From NCBI GenBank assembly GCA_029449245.1, contig JANATF010000006.1:1612001-1676000 (forward strand): DNA of 64,000 nucleotides. Direction: 5' to 3'. Shown piece by piece: positions 53,100 to 64,000 of this stretch. Source of the DNA: Mortierella alpina (taxonomy: Eukaryota; Mortierellomycota; Mortierellomycetes; Mortierellales; Mortierellaceae). Made by a program: the position numbers and the translations under genes. Position 1 is the stretch's first letter, and the number at the start of each line of letters is the position of its first letter. The notes beneath the pieces are model-generated. The model saw only the letters and a list, made by a program, of their open reading frames with translations. It made no database searches and was not told where the DNA came from.

Positions 53100-56047
53100 T
53101 TACACATTCGACCCCGTCACGCCAGGCTTCTGGTTCTTGATAGTGTTCTGCTGCTGCTGTAATGCTGCAGGGGACAACTCGGCGTCATTTGCCTCGTCCT
53201 CATCCCCGGTTGAATCATCCTCGTCAACAGTCGCCATCAACGCGTTCTCGTCCAGTTCTCCCGTCTCTGCAGCCTCCTTGAGCGCCTCAGCCAAGGGGCT
53301 GTTGTGGCGATAGATATAAAACTGGAAAAAGATCTAACAACAAAAAGCAAGACAAAAAAAAACGTTAGGAAGGTATCTACCAAAATAAGAACAGTATGCA
53401 AAAAAACCAAAAGATGCCAGATCTCAACAACATACCGTAAAGTCAAAGATCAGGGTGCCGCCAGAGCCCAACCACCAAGGCATGTTCTTGAGCAAATACT
53501 CCCACTCAAGCGAGTTCATAAAGATGGACGCGACGTAAAACACGTTTCCAAAGACCGAGAACAAAAACATCATGATCGAAAGACCCTCACAGGACTTGAG
53601 ACGCCAGTTCTTGTAGATCTGTGGCAGACGCGAACCAAGGTAAAGAAGCGCACTGCCCCACCCGAGCAGCAATGGGAGCCAAAAGTCCATGAAGCCAGTC
53701 TTGCCCCCCTCGGGTCGCTCGCCCTCGCGGGGGTGGTGGTCACCCTTCTTCAGAATGCTCATCACATCGTCCTCGAGATCCTCTCCCGACGATGGGGAGC
53801 GCGGTGGCAGCTTTCCGTGTCCACCTCCATTACCGCGTCCACATCGCGATCCTTCCTCTGAATCCTCGCCATGTCCAATCGTGCACTGAAGCCAATCGTG
53901 ATACGCCCACAAGAAGAACGTTATCAAAGCCAGCGGGAACAGGATCATGAATGCCTTGCGGACCATCTTGCGGCGCCTCGCCATCTTGTGACGATACCAA
54001 CCCGAGGCCGTAGTCAAGACCGAGTGTGAAGATGCACGGCGCTGATGGCCTAACTGTCCAGAGACCGCCGTCGCGTTTGTAGGTTCGTGGTGCTGGGCTG
54101 CCGCAGTTGCATTGGCGACCATGGCGGCTTTGTGGATGACACGATCATGCTCGTTCTCGTGAACATGTTCGGACGGCGAGATGGCAGAATAGCTAGGCCC
54201 TACAGTGCCTACAAGGGGTGCATGTTCGCCGTGGTGGTGACTGGCATGAGCGTTAAGGACTTCAGGGCTGGAATGGGTGATGACCGACTCGAAGCTGGCC
54301 TTGACGGATGTCTTGCGGTAATAGAAGATTTGTGCGATCAGGGCAAGCTAGAGAGCGCGACGAGTGAGGTGGAGTGCGAATTAGAACAAGTTGATCATTT
54401 CTAGGTTCAAAAGGTACATAAGAGTCATGCGGGCAGTGCGTGAGAAAAAAGGAAATAACGAAAAGTAAACTTACATCTGCGATTGTATAGTACCAGGCAA
54501 GGATACGCTAAAAGGTCATGAAGCACAACGCAGAAAAGAGGTCGCTTGTGCGGATTAGCAAAGGCCTCAATGCAGCAATGACTAGAGCGGAATGCTTCCA
54601 AGGCGCGTGTGGTGGTACAACAGTACACAGCAAACACAGAAGCAGTGTGGGTGCTTACGCGATACCAAGCAGCACCACTTACACCTTGGACATTCGCAGC
54701 GATTGCTCCCACTCTCCTCCACGCAAGCAAAAGTACCGCAGTAGCAAATAACGTACCATTGTGAGCAATAGGTTCTCCATAGTTGCGCCGATCAGGTTCA
54801 TGATATCACCAGCAAGCCAGATATACAGGAACACTAGTGACAATGACTCTCCAGACTGCCTCTTGTAGTTGGTCCAGAACTGACTATAGACGGCATTGAA
54901 AGAGAGTTTTTTTTTTTTTTAGTGTGCATGAATCTTCTGCTGACAGTAGTAGTGCGATCGACAGGCAACCTCAAGCTCGAGAAACGAAAGAGTCAGGAGT
55001 AGGTAAGGATAAAATGCCAGCCTGGTGCGACCATAAGCGCTGCTCTTTTTTTTTTGTTATGTTTTGTATGGTAATGGTGCGAACCTCCAGATGCATGCCT
55101 GTCTCGGCGTTGAAAGCACACCAGAAACAGCTGCCACAGGCAACTCCATCGATCCTGGGGTATGACAGCTGCACAAAAGCTGAAAACTAGGTTCTTTCCC
55201 GCTCTTTTGTGTCTGGGATGGTTGTCTCTCGCTCTGCACAATTGCTGTCTCTGTGTCATCCTGTCTCTCTCTTAGGCTGCCATTATTGTGATCCTGTGAT
55301 TCATACCACCACCCTGCATAACCAGTGCTCCTGTGTGGTTCACTCCAAAGCTGCCATGGCTCCGCATCCACTCTTTTCCCTGTGGTTTCCGTGGCGAACG
55401 ATTTCCTTTGTGTAAAGCATCCAGTTCGTGTACTCTTCGTCTCATCCATAATAGTGTTCTGTGCTGCGTCTTTGTAGCGATAGCCTAATTGGTCTGCTCC
55501 CACGATGAATGCAGCCGAGTACAGAACTTGCCACAGACAGGCAGGGTCTCCTTTGGATCTTTTTTGGTTGATGTTATTGTTGTTGTTATTGTTGTTGGCT
55601 GCAGGCTTTCCTGTGCTCAACCGCGATCCTTACTCCCGTGTCTCCCTTTTCCTTTTCCTGATTACCCCTATAGGGTTTTCTCCCATAGTTATTGATCTCC
55701 TATGCAGACAGGACAAATCCCTCCCTTTTCTGCACGCCTCGACTCTTTTTTTTTTTTTTATGCGAGGCTTCGTTTATGCCACTGGTGCATCATCCCCCCT
55801 TCCCCTTTCTGTAACAGGATGCCCTGGATGATGGCGTTTGATGATGCCAGCAGATCAAGCATCCGGGTGTTTAGTTTTTGGTGAAAGGCACTTACGGAGT
55901 AAAGACGATGAACCAGCAGAGGATCGATAGCGAGCCTGCAAGGTTGGAAAGGTATACGTTGGTGGGCATGGTCGTGCTGTCCTGTGCAAGCGAGGTGACA
56001 GAAGACCCCTGGCCAGCCAGCCAGAAGAGTACTGTGTGAAGGACCAT
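53100..56047 (-). CDS. Vacuolar PQ-loop amino-acid transporter, Ypq1/RTC2 family
   Basis: Five exons: 55896-56047, 54757-54883, 54475-54507, 53436-54347 and 53100-53333, giving 485 residues from the ATG at 56047; the in-frame ATG at 55969 (MPTNVYLSNLAGSLSI) may be the real start. The first PQ-loop is split by intron 1 (FIVFTP|QFWTNYKRQSGESLSL), followed by IWLAGDIMNLIGATMENLLLTM, ILAWYYTIADLALIAQ and a second PQ-loop SRLPQIYKNWRLKSCEGLSI. About seven membrane spans are expected. Yeast Ypq proteins export cationic amino acids from the vacuole; animal PQLC2 does so in lysosomes. Between the two halves lies an unusually long soluble loop (about residues 115-330), rich in His, Gly and acidic residues, and the C-terminus is acidic with a Gln run. 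Intron 1 spans 1012 nt, far longer than other introns here. Confidence 0.88.
54884..55895 (-). other. 1012-nt first intron of the PQ-loop transporter gene
   Basis: Borders are GTAAGT and CTATAG, and they restore the first PQ motif exactly, so the intron call is firm. It carries T runs (54908-54920, 55050, 55748-55760) and open frames without recognisable features. Its length is roughly ten times that of its neighbours. Confidence 0.75.
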
Positions 56048-57384
56048 TTTTTTTTCTGAATGGAAGGGGGGTATGTGTGATCAGGACAGAAGATTGATTT
56101 GGACTGGGATGAGCTCGGAGTGAGGACTCGATGATGAGAGAACGAGATGCGGTTTGCTCCAAGAGGAAAGAACGACTGTACAAGGGAGACGAACAAAGGG
56201 GATAGAAGCACAAAGAGTCGAGGGTGGGAGTGAAGGGGAGATCAACGTAAGAGTCGGAAGAGAGAAAAAAGAAGTGTGAACAACAGACAAGGAGGGTATA
56301 GGAAAAAAAATAAAGAAAAACGATAAGCTGAGACTGAGTAGAAGAAAGAAGCTGATCATATTTATACGGCCACTGTGCCATCATTTTTGCACGGTTCAGA
56401 CAACTGCAGTGGGCAACTCCAACTGTTCCCACAACGACAGCGTGTGGCGCGTGAGCAAAATGGCCAAGGGGCCGTACAGCACCAGGCGCACCACCAGAGG
56501 TCTGGGTAGAGGGAGAGGGGGTCATGATGCAGAGCAGCAGCCGAGAGCAAGGGCAGGCACGGCGATAACGACCTGGTGCGGAGATGAATTTAGACTTCCT
56601 AGTCGAGAAGTGCATATCTCATCACACCTCACGCTGAGTCAACTCACGTCCTCCCCGCCCAAAATAAAACTTTGTTCTTTCTTGTGCAGCCTCTTCTTTG
56701 CTCTTGTTCTCTCTCTCTTTCTCTCGCCCATTGAAACAACTCTATAACCCGTATCCCGTATCCGTCTTATTCACCTGCAGTCTGTACTCGGAACCACCCT
56801 TTGCATTCACATGCACTTCTTGCCCGTACTCCAAAAGTATGTGTCCAAGACCACAACGTGCAAGGATGCCGCGTCTTACTCCTTGTTCTTTCCTAGATCT
56901 TGCGTCTCTCTAGGTCGTCATCCAAAACTGGAGAATGGCACCCGCCTCAGATCTGGTACAAGTACAGTAATGCATTGTCACTACTGCCGCACAATAAAGA
57001 GGACGAGGAATTCAGCATGCTAAAAACAGCCGTTTCGAACATTACAAACAAGTTCTATCATGGTCTTGGTCGTGTGAGGATGCGGCAGCAACGTGTTTGT
57101 AGTACACACTGCAAACAGCTGACTAGGTCCGGCTTGCTTTGGGACACAAACTAAAAAGTGCTGTACAAGTACGCAAACAAAGAACCAGGCACGAGAGAGG
57201 CGAGGGATGAAAATGGGAGATAGGGAATGAGTGGAAGATGCGCTAATGTAAAGTACAGAGAAACAATTGCCATTAAACTCGAAACGCATCAAGAGAGTAT
57301 GGTACACTTTATACAAAAGAAAAAAAAAAGGACAGAAATAATCATCCTACTGTAAAAGAATGACGGGACTACATGCAGTATCAT
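56048..57384. other. Upstream region of the PQ-loop gene; no supported gene
   Basis: A TATAAATA element (minus strand, 56359-56366) lies 312 bp upstream of the PQ-loop ATG at 56047 with a pyrimidine-rich leader (on the minus strand) between. The rest (56400-57384) contains no recognisable frame and ends at the stop of the next gene. Confidence 0.4.
56359..56366 (-). promoter_or_regulatory. TATA-like element of the PQ-loop gene
   Basis: Reads TATAAATA on the minus strand and is followed by a TCTTTC/CTCTCTT-rich stretch before the ATG, the usual layout of a fungal core promoter. Confidence 0.45.
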
Positions 57385-57792
57385 TTACTCCTCCTTGCTT
57401 CCAGATCGTCGGTTCTCAGAAGTGCCCTCAGGTCCCTGTTCCTCATCCTCATCCTCCTTGTCTGCCAAGCTGGTGCTCAAAGATGTTCCAGAGGTCGAGG
57501 ACGACATAGACGACAGAGTGCTCATCGAGATCATCGTCCGTACAAGTCCAGTCTGCTGTTGCTGTTGTGGTGAGTACTGTTGTTCCGTCGAGAGTGCAGG
57601 GCCAGAGCTCATCATTACCGCAGTCATCTCCATTCCGCGATGCCTGTTTCTGTCTACACTACTGGCCGGATCAGATCCTACAGAATCCATAGGACCAATG
57701 GTCGCGATAACAATCGAGTCTCCCTGGCTACGAGATCCACTGTTTTCGCCCGCAGCGTCTGTAGTACTAACACGACCAGTCCCCCTCTCACT

Positions 57793-57823
<31 letters not shown>

Positions 57824-59749
57824 TTGTCATCACCCTCCTCGGAATCATTCTCAGAATGACTCTCGTAAGCTGGTGGGGATCCAAAATACCGGGGCTGGTT
57901 CACTGCTGGTGCTGCTGGTGCTGATGCCGATGTTGATGTTGATGTCACTCCTTGACCCGTGGCCGTCATTCGTCCTGCCACAGCATCCTCATAACCGGGT
58001 AGTCTGTAGTCACAATACACAGGACTAGGCACTGGCAGCGCATACTCATCCAGAATGCCCTCTCGGATGGATATCTCAATCATCCACACTTTACCCTCTC
58101 TGAAGATGCACGCGCAGCAATGCAGATCCCGGAACAGCTCCACCCATGGATCCCACTTAGATCGTGTGGCGGCCACTTCGGGTGTTGCTGATGAATCCGT
58201 GGTGGGTAACTGTGTCAGTGGAGGTTGCGATTGCGTTTCAGGTCGTTGGATTCGAGGCAAGGTGCGTAGCGCGCTGTAAATATCTGCTGTCTGCCTGGGT
58301 ACAGTGAGCGTGGGCACCTGTGTGTCTGGCACCACCAATGACTCCTGCTGTTGCTGCTGTTGCTGCTGTTGCTGCTGTTGCTGCTCCGGTCCTGATTGTC
58401 CCTGTGCTGGGGTACTTTGCCTGCCGTCGTGATGCTCCACACGGATGACAATGGTCTCCTCCTCCTCTGCAGGGGCTGTGGCTGCAGCGTTGATGTCCAT
58501 GCCCGTGTTGTGCCGGCCCCCAGCAATGCCATTGCTTCGACCTCGCCACCGTTTTGCAGAACTCTTGTTGCGCAGTCGCAGCTTCCACTGGATGGCGTGC
58601 GTTACCGAGTCCTGGGCAGTCCATGTTCGCAGCAACTTTTGAGACCTCTGCTTGAACTGTGTACCGTAGCGCGAGAATGTAGTCAGTGAGGGAGATGTGA
58701 TAATAATAGTGAGCAGCAACAGTGAGCTATAGTAATAATGAATAATCTTGCGCTGTGATTCGACAGCGTCCCGTCACACGGTACCTTTTTGCGTGCCTTG
58801 GCCTTGGTCTCCTTCCGGACCCGGATCCACAGGACCGCAAGGACGGGCAGGATGAAACAGGCGCCCTGTCCCATGATCGCCAGCCCAGATCCGCTTCGCG
58901 TGATGCCAATCGCAGCAGTCGCAAACAGCGCTGAGAAGACGACAAAGACGAAGACGCTGGGCCATGGCGTGGGGTACACCGTCTGGGCGACCTCGTTCAG
59001 TCTCGAGAACCGATCCTCAATCTCCTGGTACGGGATGTACTATAATCCGGGAGTGAGAGACAGAGAGACAGAGAGACAGAGCATCATATGCTTATGAGAA
59101 AAACAAACAAACAAACAACGGCAACGACACCGACAAAGAGAAACGGGCCAAGGAGATGGAGAGATATCCGATTGCGCAACAAGACATCAAAACACCGTTC
59201 GTGTGAAAACAAACACACAAAGAAGATTTGTAGAGAGTTCATGCACCATATCTGGTCCATTCGAGGCCTGCAACTCAAAAACGGTCTTTGTCGCAGCGCA
59301 ATGCAGCACAAAAGTAAGGGGGGAGAGGGAAGGGAAGGATGGGGAAAATAAAACGAACGTTGCACACTCCCCGGGGAACAAGGGCGGTTGGAAGAACAAA
59401 CGTCCTTATTCGTTTTCTATCGATTGCAAGAGAGGGAGGGGAGGAGCGAAAGTCGCCTCTTGTCGCCACTACCCGTCTACGGTCTGCGAATGGCCAGCCT
59501 TCGCCAGTTGAAATGCATTCATTCTGCATTCATTCTTGGCGTCAAGGTAAGCAGTCCTCGCTCTTTACCCCAGACCGTGTGAATGGGCCGGCGGAGATAA
59601 TAATGGAGCGTGCTGGAGTGAGAGACAGAGATGGATGGGCGTTTTCTTACCTCCAGCTCGACAGGCAGGTTCATGATCGAGGGCGCTTTCCAGTAACGCC
59701 TCCCGAGCCATGTCTTTCGTAACGGGGAGCCGAGCAGTAGCACGGGCAT
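57385..59749 (-). CDS. Unrecognised two-TM membrane protein with acidic tail and PY-type motifs
   Basis: Three exons: 59651-59749, 58785-59039 and 57385-58656, giving 541 residues; an upstream in-frame ATG at 59794 would add 15. Borders are GTAAGA and GTACCG donors with TATAG and CACAG acceptors. After a conserved-looking N-terminus (NLPVELEYIPYQEIEDRF) come two hydrophobic segments at about 60-79 (SVFVFVVFSALFATAAIG) and 85-105 (GLAIMGQGACFILPVLAV), then a strongly basic stretch KETKAKARKKFKQRS. A long tail carries a 14-residue Gln run (about 211-224), a WDPWVELFRDLHCCACIF segment, LPGY and PPAY motifs (about 336-385), a 12-residue Asp run (about 395) and a Ser-rich end. PPxY/LPxY motifs bind WW domains of Rsp5/NEDD4 ubiquitin ligases, so an adaptor or cargo role is conceivable. 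No family assigned. Confidence 0.7.
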
Positions 59750-60326
59750 GTTGGGCGACGGTGGTCTTGTCAGGAATACAAAAAGGAAGGACAAGGGGAC
59801 CTATTCGAGCATGGGTATAAGCACGGAAGCACAGCGCAGTGCTGTGGAATGTGTCGAGCAAAGAGTGCAGCACCAGAGGGAGGTGGGTGCGAAAGAGTGC
59901 GAGCGAGGGAATGGATACGCGAGAGCGGGAGCAAGTGAGAGGGAGAGAGATGGGGAGAAGATGAGAGGGAGGGAGAGAGAGCGAGCGAGAGAGAGAGAGA
60001 GAGAGAGCCGAAGATTTGCGCATCTGAAATTCGGAATCGAGTGCCTTCAAAGACTCGTTCATTCGCACGCCACTGTTGTCACACCATCCGAACCTTGCCG
60101 CACCCACCAACCATCTACATGTCGCCCATGCACAGAGCCTGTACAGTACATGCGCTCCGAGCAACGCCTTTCGCTATATGGACACCCTGCCGCAATAGGA
60201 CACGCCAAGCCGGGAAAAGCACACTAAGCGCTAAGTTTAGAGCCATTCGTGCCATGCTAGCACGACTACATGTATTACTGCATTGAAAAACAAAACAAAA
60301 TGAAAACAGACCCGTGCACGCGTTTC
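59750..60326. other. Spacer between the membrane protein gene and GCN2
   Basis: Contains a GA-rich tract at about 59935-60008 (on the minus strand a CT-rich promoter or leader of the membrane protein gene) and then the GCN2 3' region. No gene is seen. Confidence 0.5.
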
Positions 60327-63300
60327 TTACGACCAAAAGTGATACAGAATCGAAAAGTCATCCCGATGCGAGTACAGCCAGACATGCTTCTGCCCCCCAT
60401 CCTCCTGCCGCACCTTCAGCATCGCCTCCCGAATCGACAAGCAGTACTCCCTCTGCGACGGGCTCAACTGATCGAGCACGTTCTTGCGGAAGCTCTCCTC
60501 CTCCGCCACATTGCAATGCGCCAGCTTGCGCACATTATCCTTGCAGAGATCCACCGCCAGCACCGGCACTGTGGCACCGACCAGGTTCTTGGTCACACCC
60601 AGCAGGTTGTTGATCGCTATTGAACATAACAAATGTTTCACAGATGGTTAATCGATATTAGTCCACATTGGCAGGAAAAAAAGACGACATGTTTTGGCAA
60701 ACACGGTTTGTAGCTGTACCTTTGTCGATCAGCATCGTCTTTTGCTTGTGCTTCAGTCGATTCCGCGAGGAACTGACCACGTTCACGTTGAAATTCATCT
60801 GAACCTGCGGTGACTCGCCCGACGAGATATGGTGGTCATGTCGAGCTCCACTCGATCCGGCTGCCGTCTCCATCGCATGATGATGATGATGATGAAACCC
60901 GCTGCTGGCCTCCCCAAACTTTCTCGCCTTCGACCCCATCCCTCCAGAACCCGCATAAGCCGCCATCTGAACATCCAGCCGCGTCTGCTCTGCAATCTCG
61001 GCCTTCAAAATTAGACACAGCTCCGATCGGGGCACTTCGTCCTCAGTCTTTCGCAGCACATTCTTCACCTTGACCATACCCATCATGTCGCGACTGGTCC
61101 GCTGATGTGCATCCGCCATCTGCTGGTTCTTGTTCTTGAGAATCACAATCCAGTTGATGCTCTGGTGCTTGCATGTCATCACCAACGATTCTGGCGTCAG
61201 GTCCGTCCCATCCTCCAGCATATAATCCGCCTTGATACCATGGGCCCAAAGCTCCTTGACAAGCTCGAGTCGTTCCTGCAACAGAACCTTGCCAAAGCTC
61301 GCCACAAAGACATCGCACCGCTTGGGCGCCCAATAGCCAAATGATTTCTCCTCGTCGTGAATCGAATTGTTGCCACCGCTAGAGTTGTTCCTGGATTTGC
61401 TGCTGTTGGCCACAAAGTATCGAAAGTGCTCCGTCTGATACTGTGACATCGCCGTGATGAACTTTTGCATCGCCACATTCACCCCGACAGCATACACCTT
61501 GCGGTGGGGACCACCAATCACTGGGTGTCGGAAATGCTGGATCAGAGAGTCATATCGACCACCGGCGGCGAGAATGCTCTTGCGCTTGGCATCATCCACT
61601 GCCTGGAACATCATCCCTCCCTTGTAATATTGATTGTTGTACCTGGTCGATAGCAATCCAATTATACATATATAGCATGAGTCTCTCTTTCTCTCTATCA
61701 ATATACAATCCTTCATCCAACGAGAAAAACTTACATGAGTAGTGGACTAAAGACAATCTTGTGTCGTACGCCGAGGTTCTTGCAGTACGTGACCAACAGT
61801 CGTAATTCTGCCAACGCATCCCGTAACTTGGTCTTCATCGGCTCCGCTGTGATCAGGTCCTCCAGTGCTTTGGCAACCGTCTCCAAATCTCCTTTGCGGT
61901 CAAACAATTCCAGTTCATCAAGCACACTCCGTGGCAGATGATACACTGACATGAGATGGTTCCTGACCTGCGACATGTGCTGATACTGGCGTCCGAGTTG
62001 TCCCAGAATGGTGTACACTCCCGGTCGGATCTCGGACGGGATACGGCAATTGTCAAAGATGGCTTCGACCACCATCGTATGGTTCAGTAAAAAGAACACG
62101 CCGTTGCTTGCCTTGAAAGGTGGGAACTCCTCCAAAAGCTCATCCACAACCTTGATCAGCTCTGCATCCGCGACCATTGGGTTCGGCGTGTTGTTGACAA
62201 TATCAAAGTCAACCTCGTAAACAATCTGAGGCTGGCCTCCCACAGTGTTCTCGCGATAAACACGTCCAAAGCAGAACCTCTTGAGTTGTGTGATTCCATT
62301 CCTGCAGATGAATCGCGCAAAGGGCATGGTCAGATCATAGGGCAACTGGACCAGACCACCCGTAGAGTCCATCAGTGCCACCGATTTCTTATCGCTGTCG
62401 TGAAGGTCGCTCTTGGGCGTCAACAGCGGAGTGCCGAGTTCGACAGCACCGTGGTACTTGAAAATGTTCACCATCTGGTCCCGAACCTTGCCATAAAAGA
62501 GGGAAAAGAACTGGTCGTATGGCTTGTTTTCCGCATTAAAGTCATAGGTATAGTCCTTGTGCTTGTCGGCATTCTGTGCGAACAAGGCCGACATGAGCCG
62601 ATGATAATAGGGCGTGTTCGGATTGGCGATGGTGCGGACACACTCCTGGATGTACTCGTCCTCCATCTTGGGCGGTAATAGATCACTCTGAAGCAGCTCC
62701 AAACTGTTGGGCCGCTCCTTTAAGTTATGGTTGAGCAACGACCGAATCACCTGTGCCTGCGCCGCCATCTTGTCCATGGGGAACTCCTTGGGGAAAACAA
62801 TCTCTGGCTTCTGTAGGTTACGAAGTGTCATGGCGCGCTCCATGCCCGTAGCCAAAGGATAACACATCTCGAAAAATATGATCCCCAGCGAGTACATATC
62901 GACTTTGGTGTTGTAACGCACGCCGCTTGCTGCACCATGCAGGACCTCTGGACTGACATAAAACACCGTTCCGACGCCTGTCGTCAGGGAGAGCCCGTCG
63001 TCGTGCGCACGGTCATAACTGGTACTTCGGCTCATCATGATCGTCTCTGTCACTGCCTGGTTCTGAGTCTTCAAGTCGTTCACGAGCTGCGTGTTGCTGG
63101 TCGCCAGTCCAAAGTCTCCGATTTTGACGTCGCCATTGGCATCCAAGAAAATATTGACGGGCTTCAAGTCGCGGTGAATCATCCCCTGCGAGTGAATATG
63201 GACGAGACCTTCCAGGATCTGTCGAAACAATCGCCAGCCGTCCTCTGGGTCGACTCCGATGTCAATCAAATCCTTGAGTGTCTGTCTCTCACAGTATTCC

Positions 63301-64000
63301 ATCTGAATGTAAAGTGTGCGAGATGGCTTGGGTGTCGGTCGCTTCTTGATCAAAGGCACTACCTTGTTGGCACCTCCTGCACCCTTGGCGCGCGGGTCAC
63401 TGGCCGTTGCATCCGTGCCCTCGGACTCGAATCGGATGTCAGAGTCAGAGCCTGAATTCGAGTCATCATCGTCCTCGTCATCGTAGTCGCTTCCCGATCC
63501 TGAATCCGAGTCATTATCAAACCCCTCCCCCGACGATTCGTCAGAGCTATCCAAGGCCAGCCCGTTCATTCCAAATGAACTCTCTGCCAGCCCCGCCACA
63601 TCTCTTGAGCGATGACCAAACGGGATGTGTGGATAGCTGTGATTGCGGTTATTGGCTCCCTCTGACAAAAAATCATACTTCAAGTCCTTGACCATGCGAT
63701 TAGAGGTGTCGTACGAGGATAGGTCCTCAGAGTCCTCGTCCTCCTCAGAGTCCTCCTCAGAGTCCAACTTGTTTTCGCTCCATGTAGCTCCATTTGCGTC
63801 CTCGAACCAGGTCGTGAAGTATCGAACCACAAACTGATGATGCAACCTAGAGGGAGAATACGATACAAGATGTTAAAATCTACCCTGTCGAAAATGCAAC
63901 AAAAAGAAGAATTCATTGAAATAAAACCTGCCTTGACAAGGTGGTCACTTCACGCAAAATCTTGCGATTCGTAACATTGTCTCTGGGATCCAGCTTGATT
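60327..64000 (-). CDS. GCN2: eIF2-alpha kinase GCN2, C-terminal two-thirds (runs off right edge)
   Basis: Exons 63932-64000 (partial), 61735-63846, 60720-61642 and 60327-60616, about 1130 residues here. The kinase domain reads KILREVTTLSR|LHHQFVVRYFTTWFED, then a roughly 150-residue acidic insertion (Asp/Glu/Ser-rich), RTLYIQMEYCERQTL, catalytic loop HRDLKPVNIFLD and DFGLAT. It is followed by the histidyl-tRNA synthetase-like domain (YGKVRDQMVNIFKYHGAVELGTPLL, LRYDLTMPFARF-like LPYDLTMPFARF, FGRVYREN, LAAGGRYDSLIQHF) and a C-terminal ribosome/dimer region. GCN2 phosphorylates eIF2-alpha on uncharged tRNA during starvation. The RWD and pseudokinase parts lie outside. The first intron seen (63847-63931) starts GCAGGT: only that GC-AG splice keeps the conserved SRLHHQ. 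A His tract (FHHHHHHAMET) sits in the linker after the HisRS-like region. Confidence 0.95.

Noticed and set aside
54924-55831. Open frames inside the 1-kb PQ-loop intron
   Set aside because: Short, without conserved motifs or splice partners; kept as intron sequence.

Overview
The window is eukaryotic nuclear DNA and almost certainly fungal. It has dense protein genes on both strands, introns of roughly 50-150 nt with GT..AG borders (two look GC..AG), pyrimidine-rich leaders, and the conserved core of a fungal developmental regulator (medusa/MedA). Metazoan-like orthologues that budding yeast lacks (taspase-1, ACAA2-type thiolase, SR140/U2SURP, PSMG4-like chaperone), together with very glutamine-rich SAGA subunits, suggest an early-diverging filamentous fungus, for example Mortierellomycotina. 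That placement is inference. All exon models were built by hand from reading frame, splice sites and family knowledge.

Layout. 1-8.2 kb (minus strand): a tight head-to-tail trio of SR140/U2SURP (5' end only), a PSMG4-like proteasome assembly chaperone, and a ten-exon SPT20 SAGA subunit of about 1877 residues, most of it polyglutamine-rich. 8.2-14.2 kb: gene-poor and decayed. It holds the relic of an MRP-type (ABCC) transporter with a 158-bp fold-back copy of its own sequence, an orphan TATA box plus first exon, and diverged dispersed and tandem repeats. 14.3-17.8 kb (minus): a four-exon gene for an unrecognised low-complexity, coiled-coil, probably nuclear protein. 17.8-23.2 kb: a long non-coding stretch that ends in the leader of a MedA-like regulator (23.2-26.1 kb, plus). 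26.9-28.8 kb (minus) and 29.0-31.5 kb (plus): mitochondrial asparaginyl-tRNA synthetase and DNAJC21/Jjj1, diverging from a ~235-bp promoter.

31.8-48.0 kb is an accessory island. It holds three full-length F-box/LRR-type genes, one frameshifted copy, one truncated copy and three C-terminal fragments, all on the minus strand. They derive from repeated duplication of a two-gene unit and show graded decay. Interspersed are a small secreted protein gene, an intronless berberine-bridge-type FAD oxidoreductase, and a patatin-like phospholipase gene preceded by a 53-bp tandem repeat.

48.9-64 kb returns to housekeeping genes: an ACAA2-type 3-ketoacyl-CoA thiolase (minus) diverging from taspase-1 (plus), a vacuolar PQ-loop (Ypq/RTC2-type) transporter with a 1-kb first intron (minus), an unrecognised two-TM protein with a long acidic tail carrying PY-type motifs (minus), and the C-terminal two-thirds of the eIF2-alpha kinase GCN2 (minus, running off the right edge). 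No rRNA, tRNA, CRISPR or intact transposase was found. The most interesting material is the F-box/LRR island with its embedded patatin gene, the fold-back ABC relic, the two GC-AG introns, and the two unrecognised genes.
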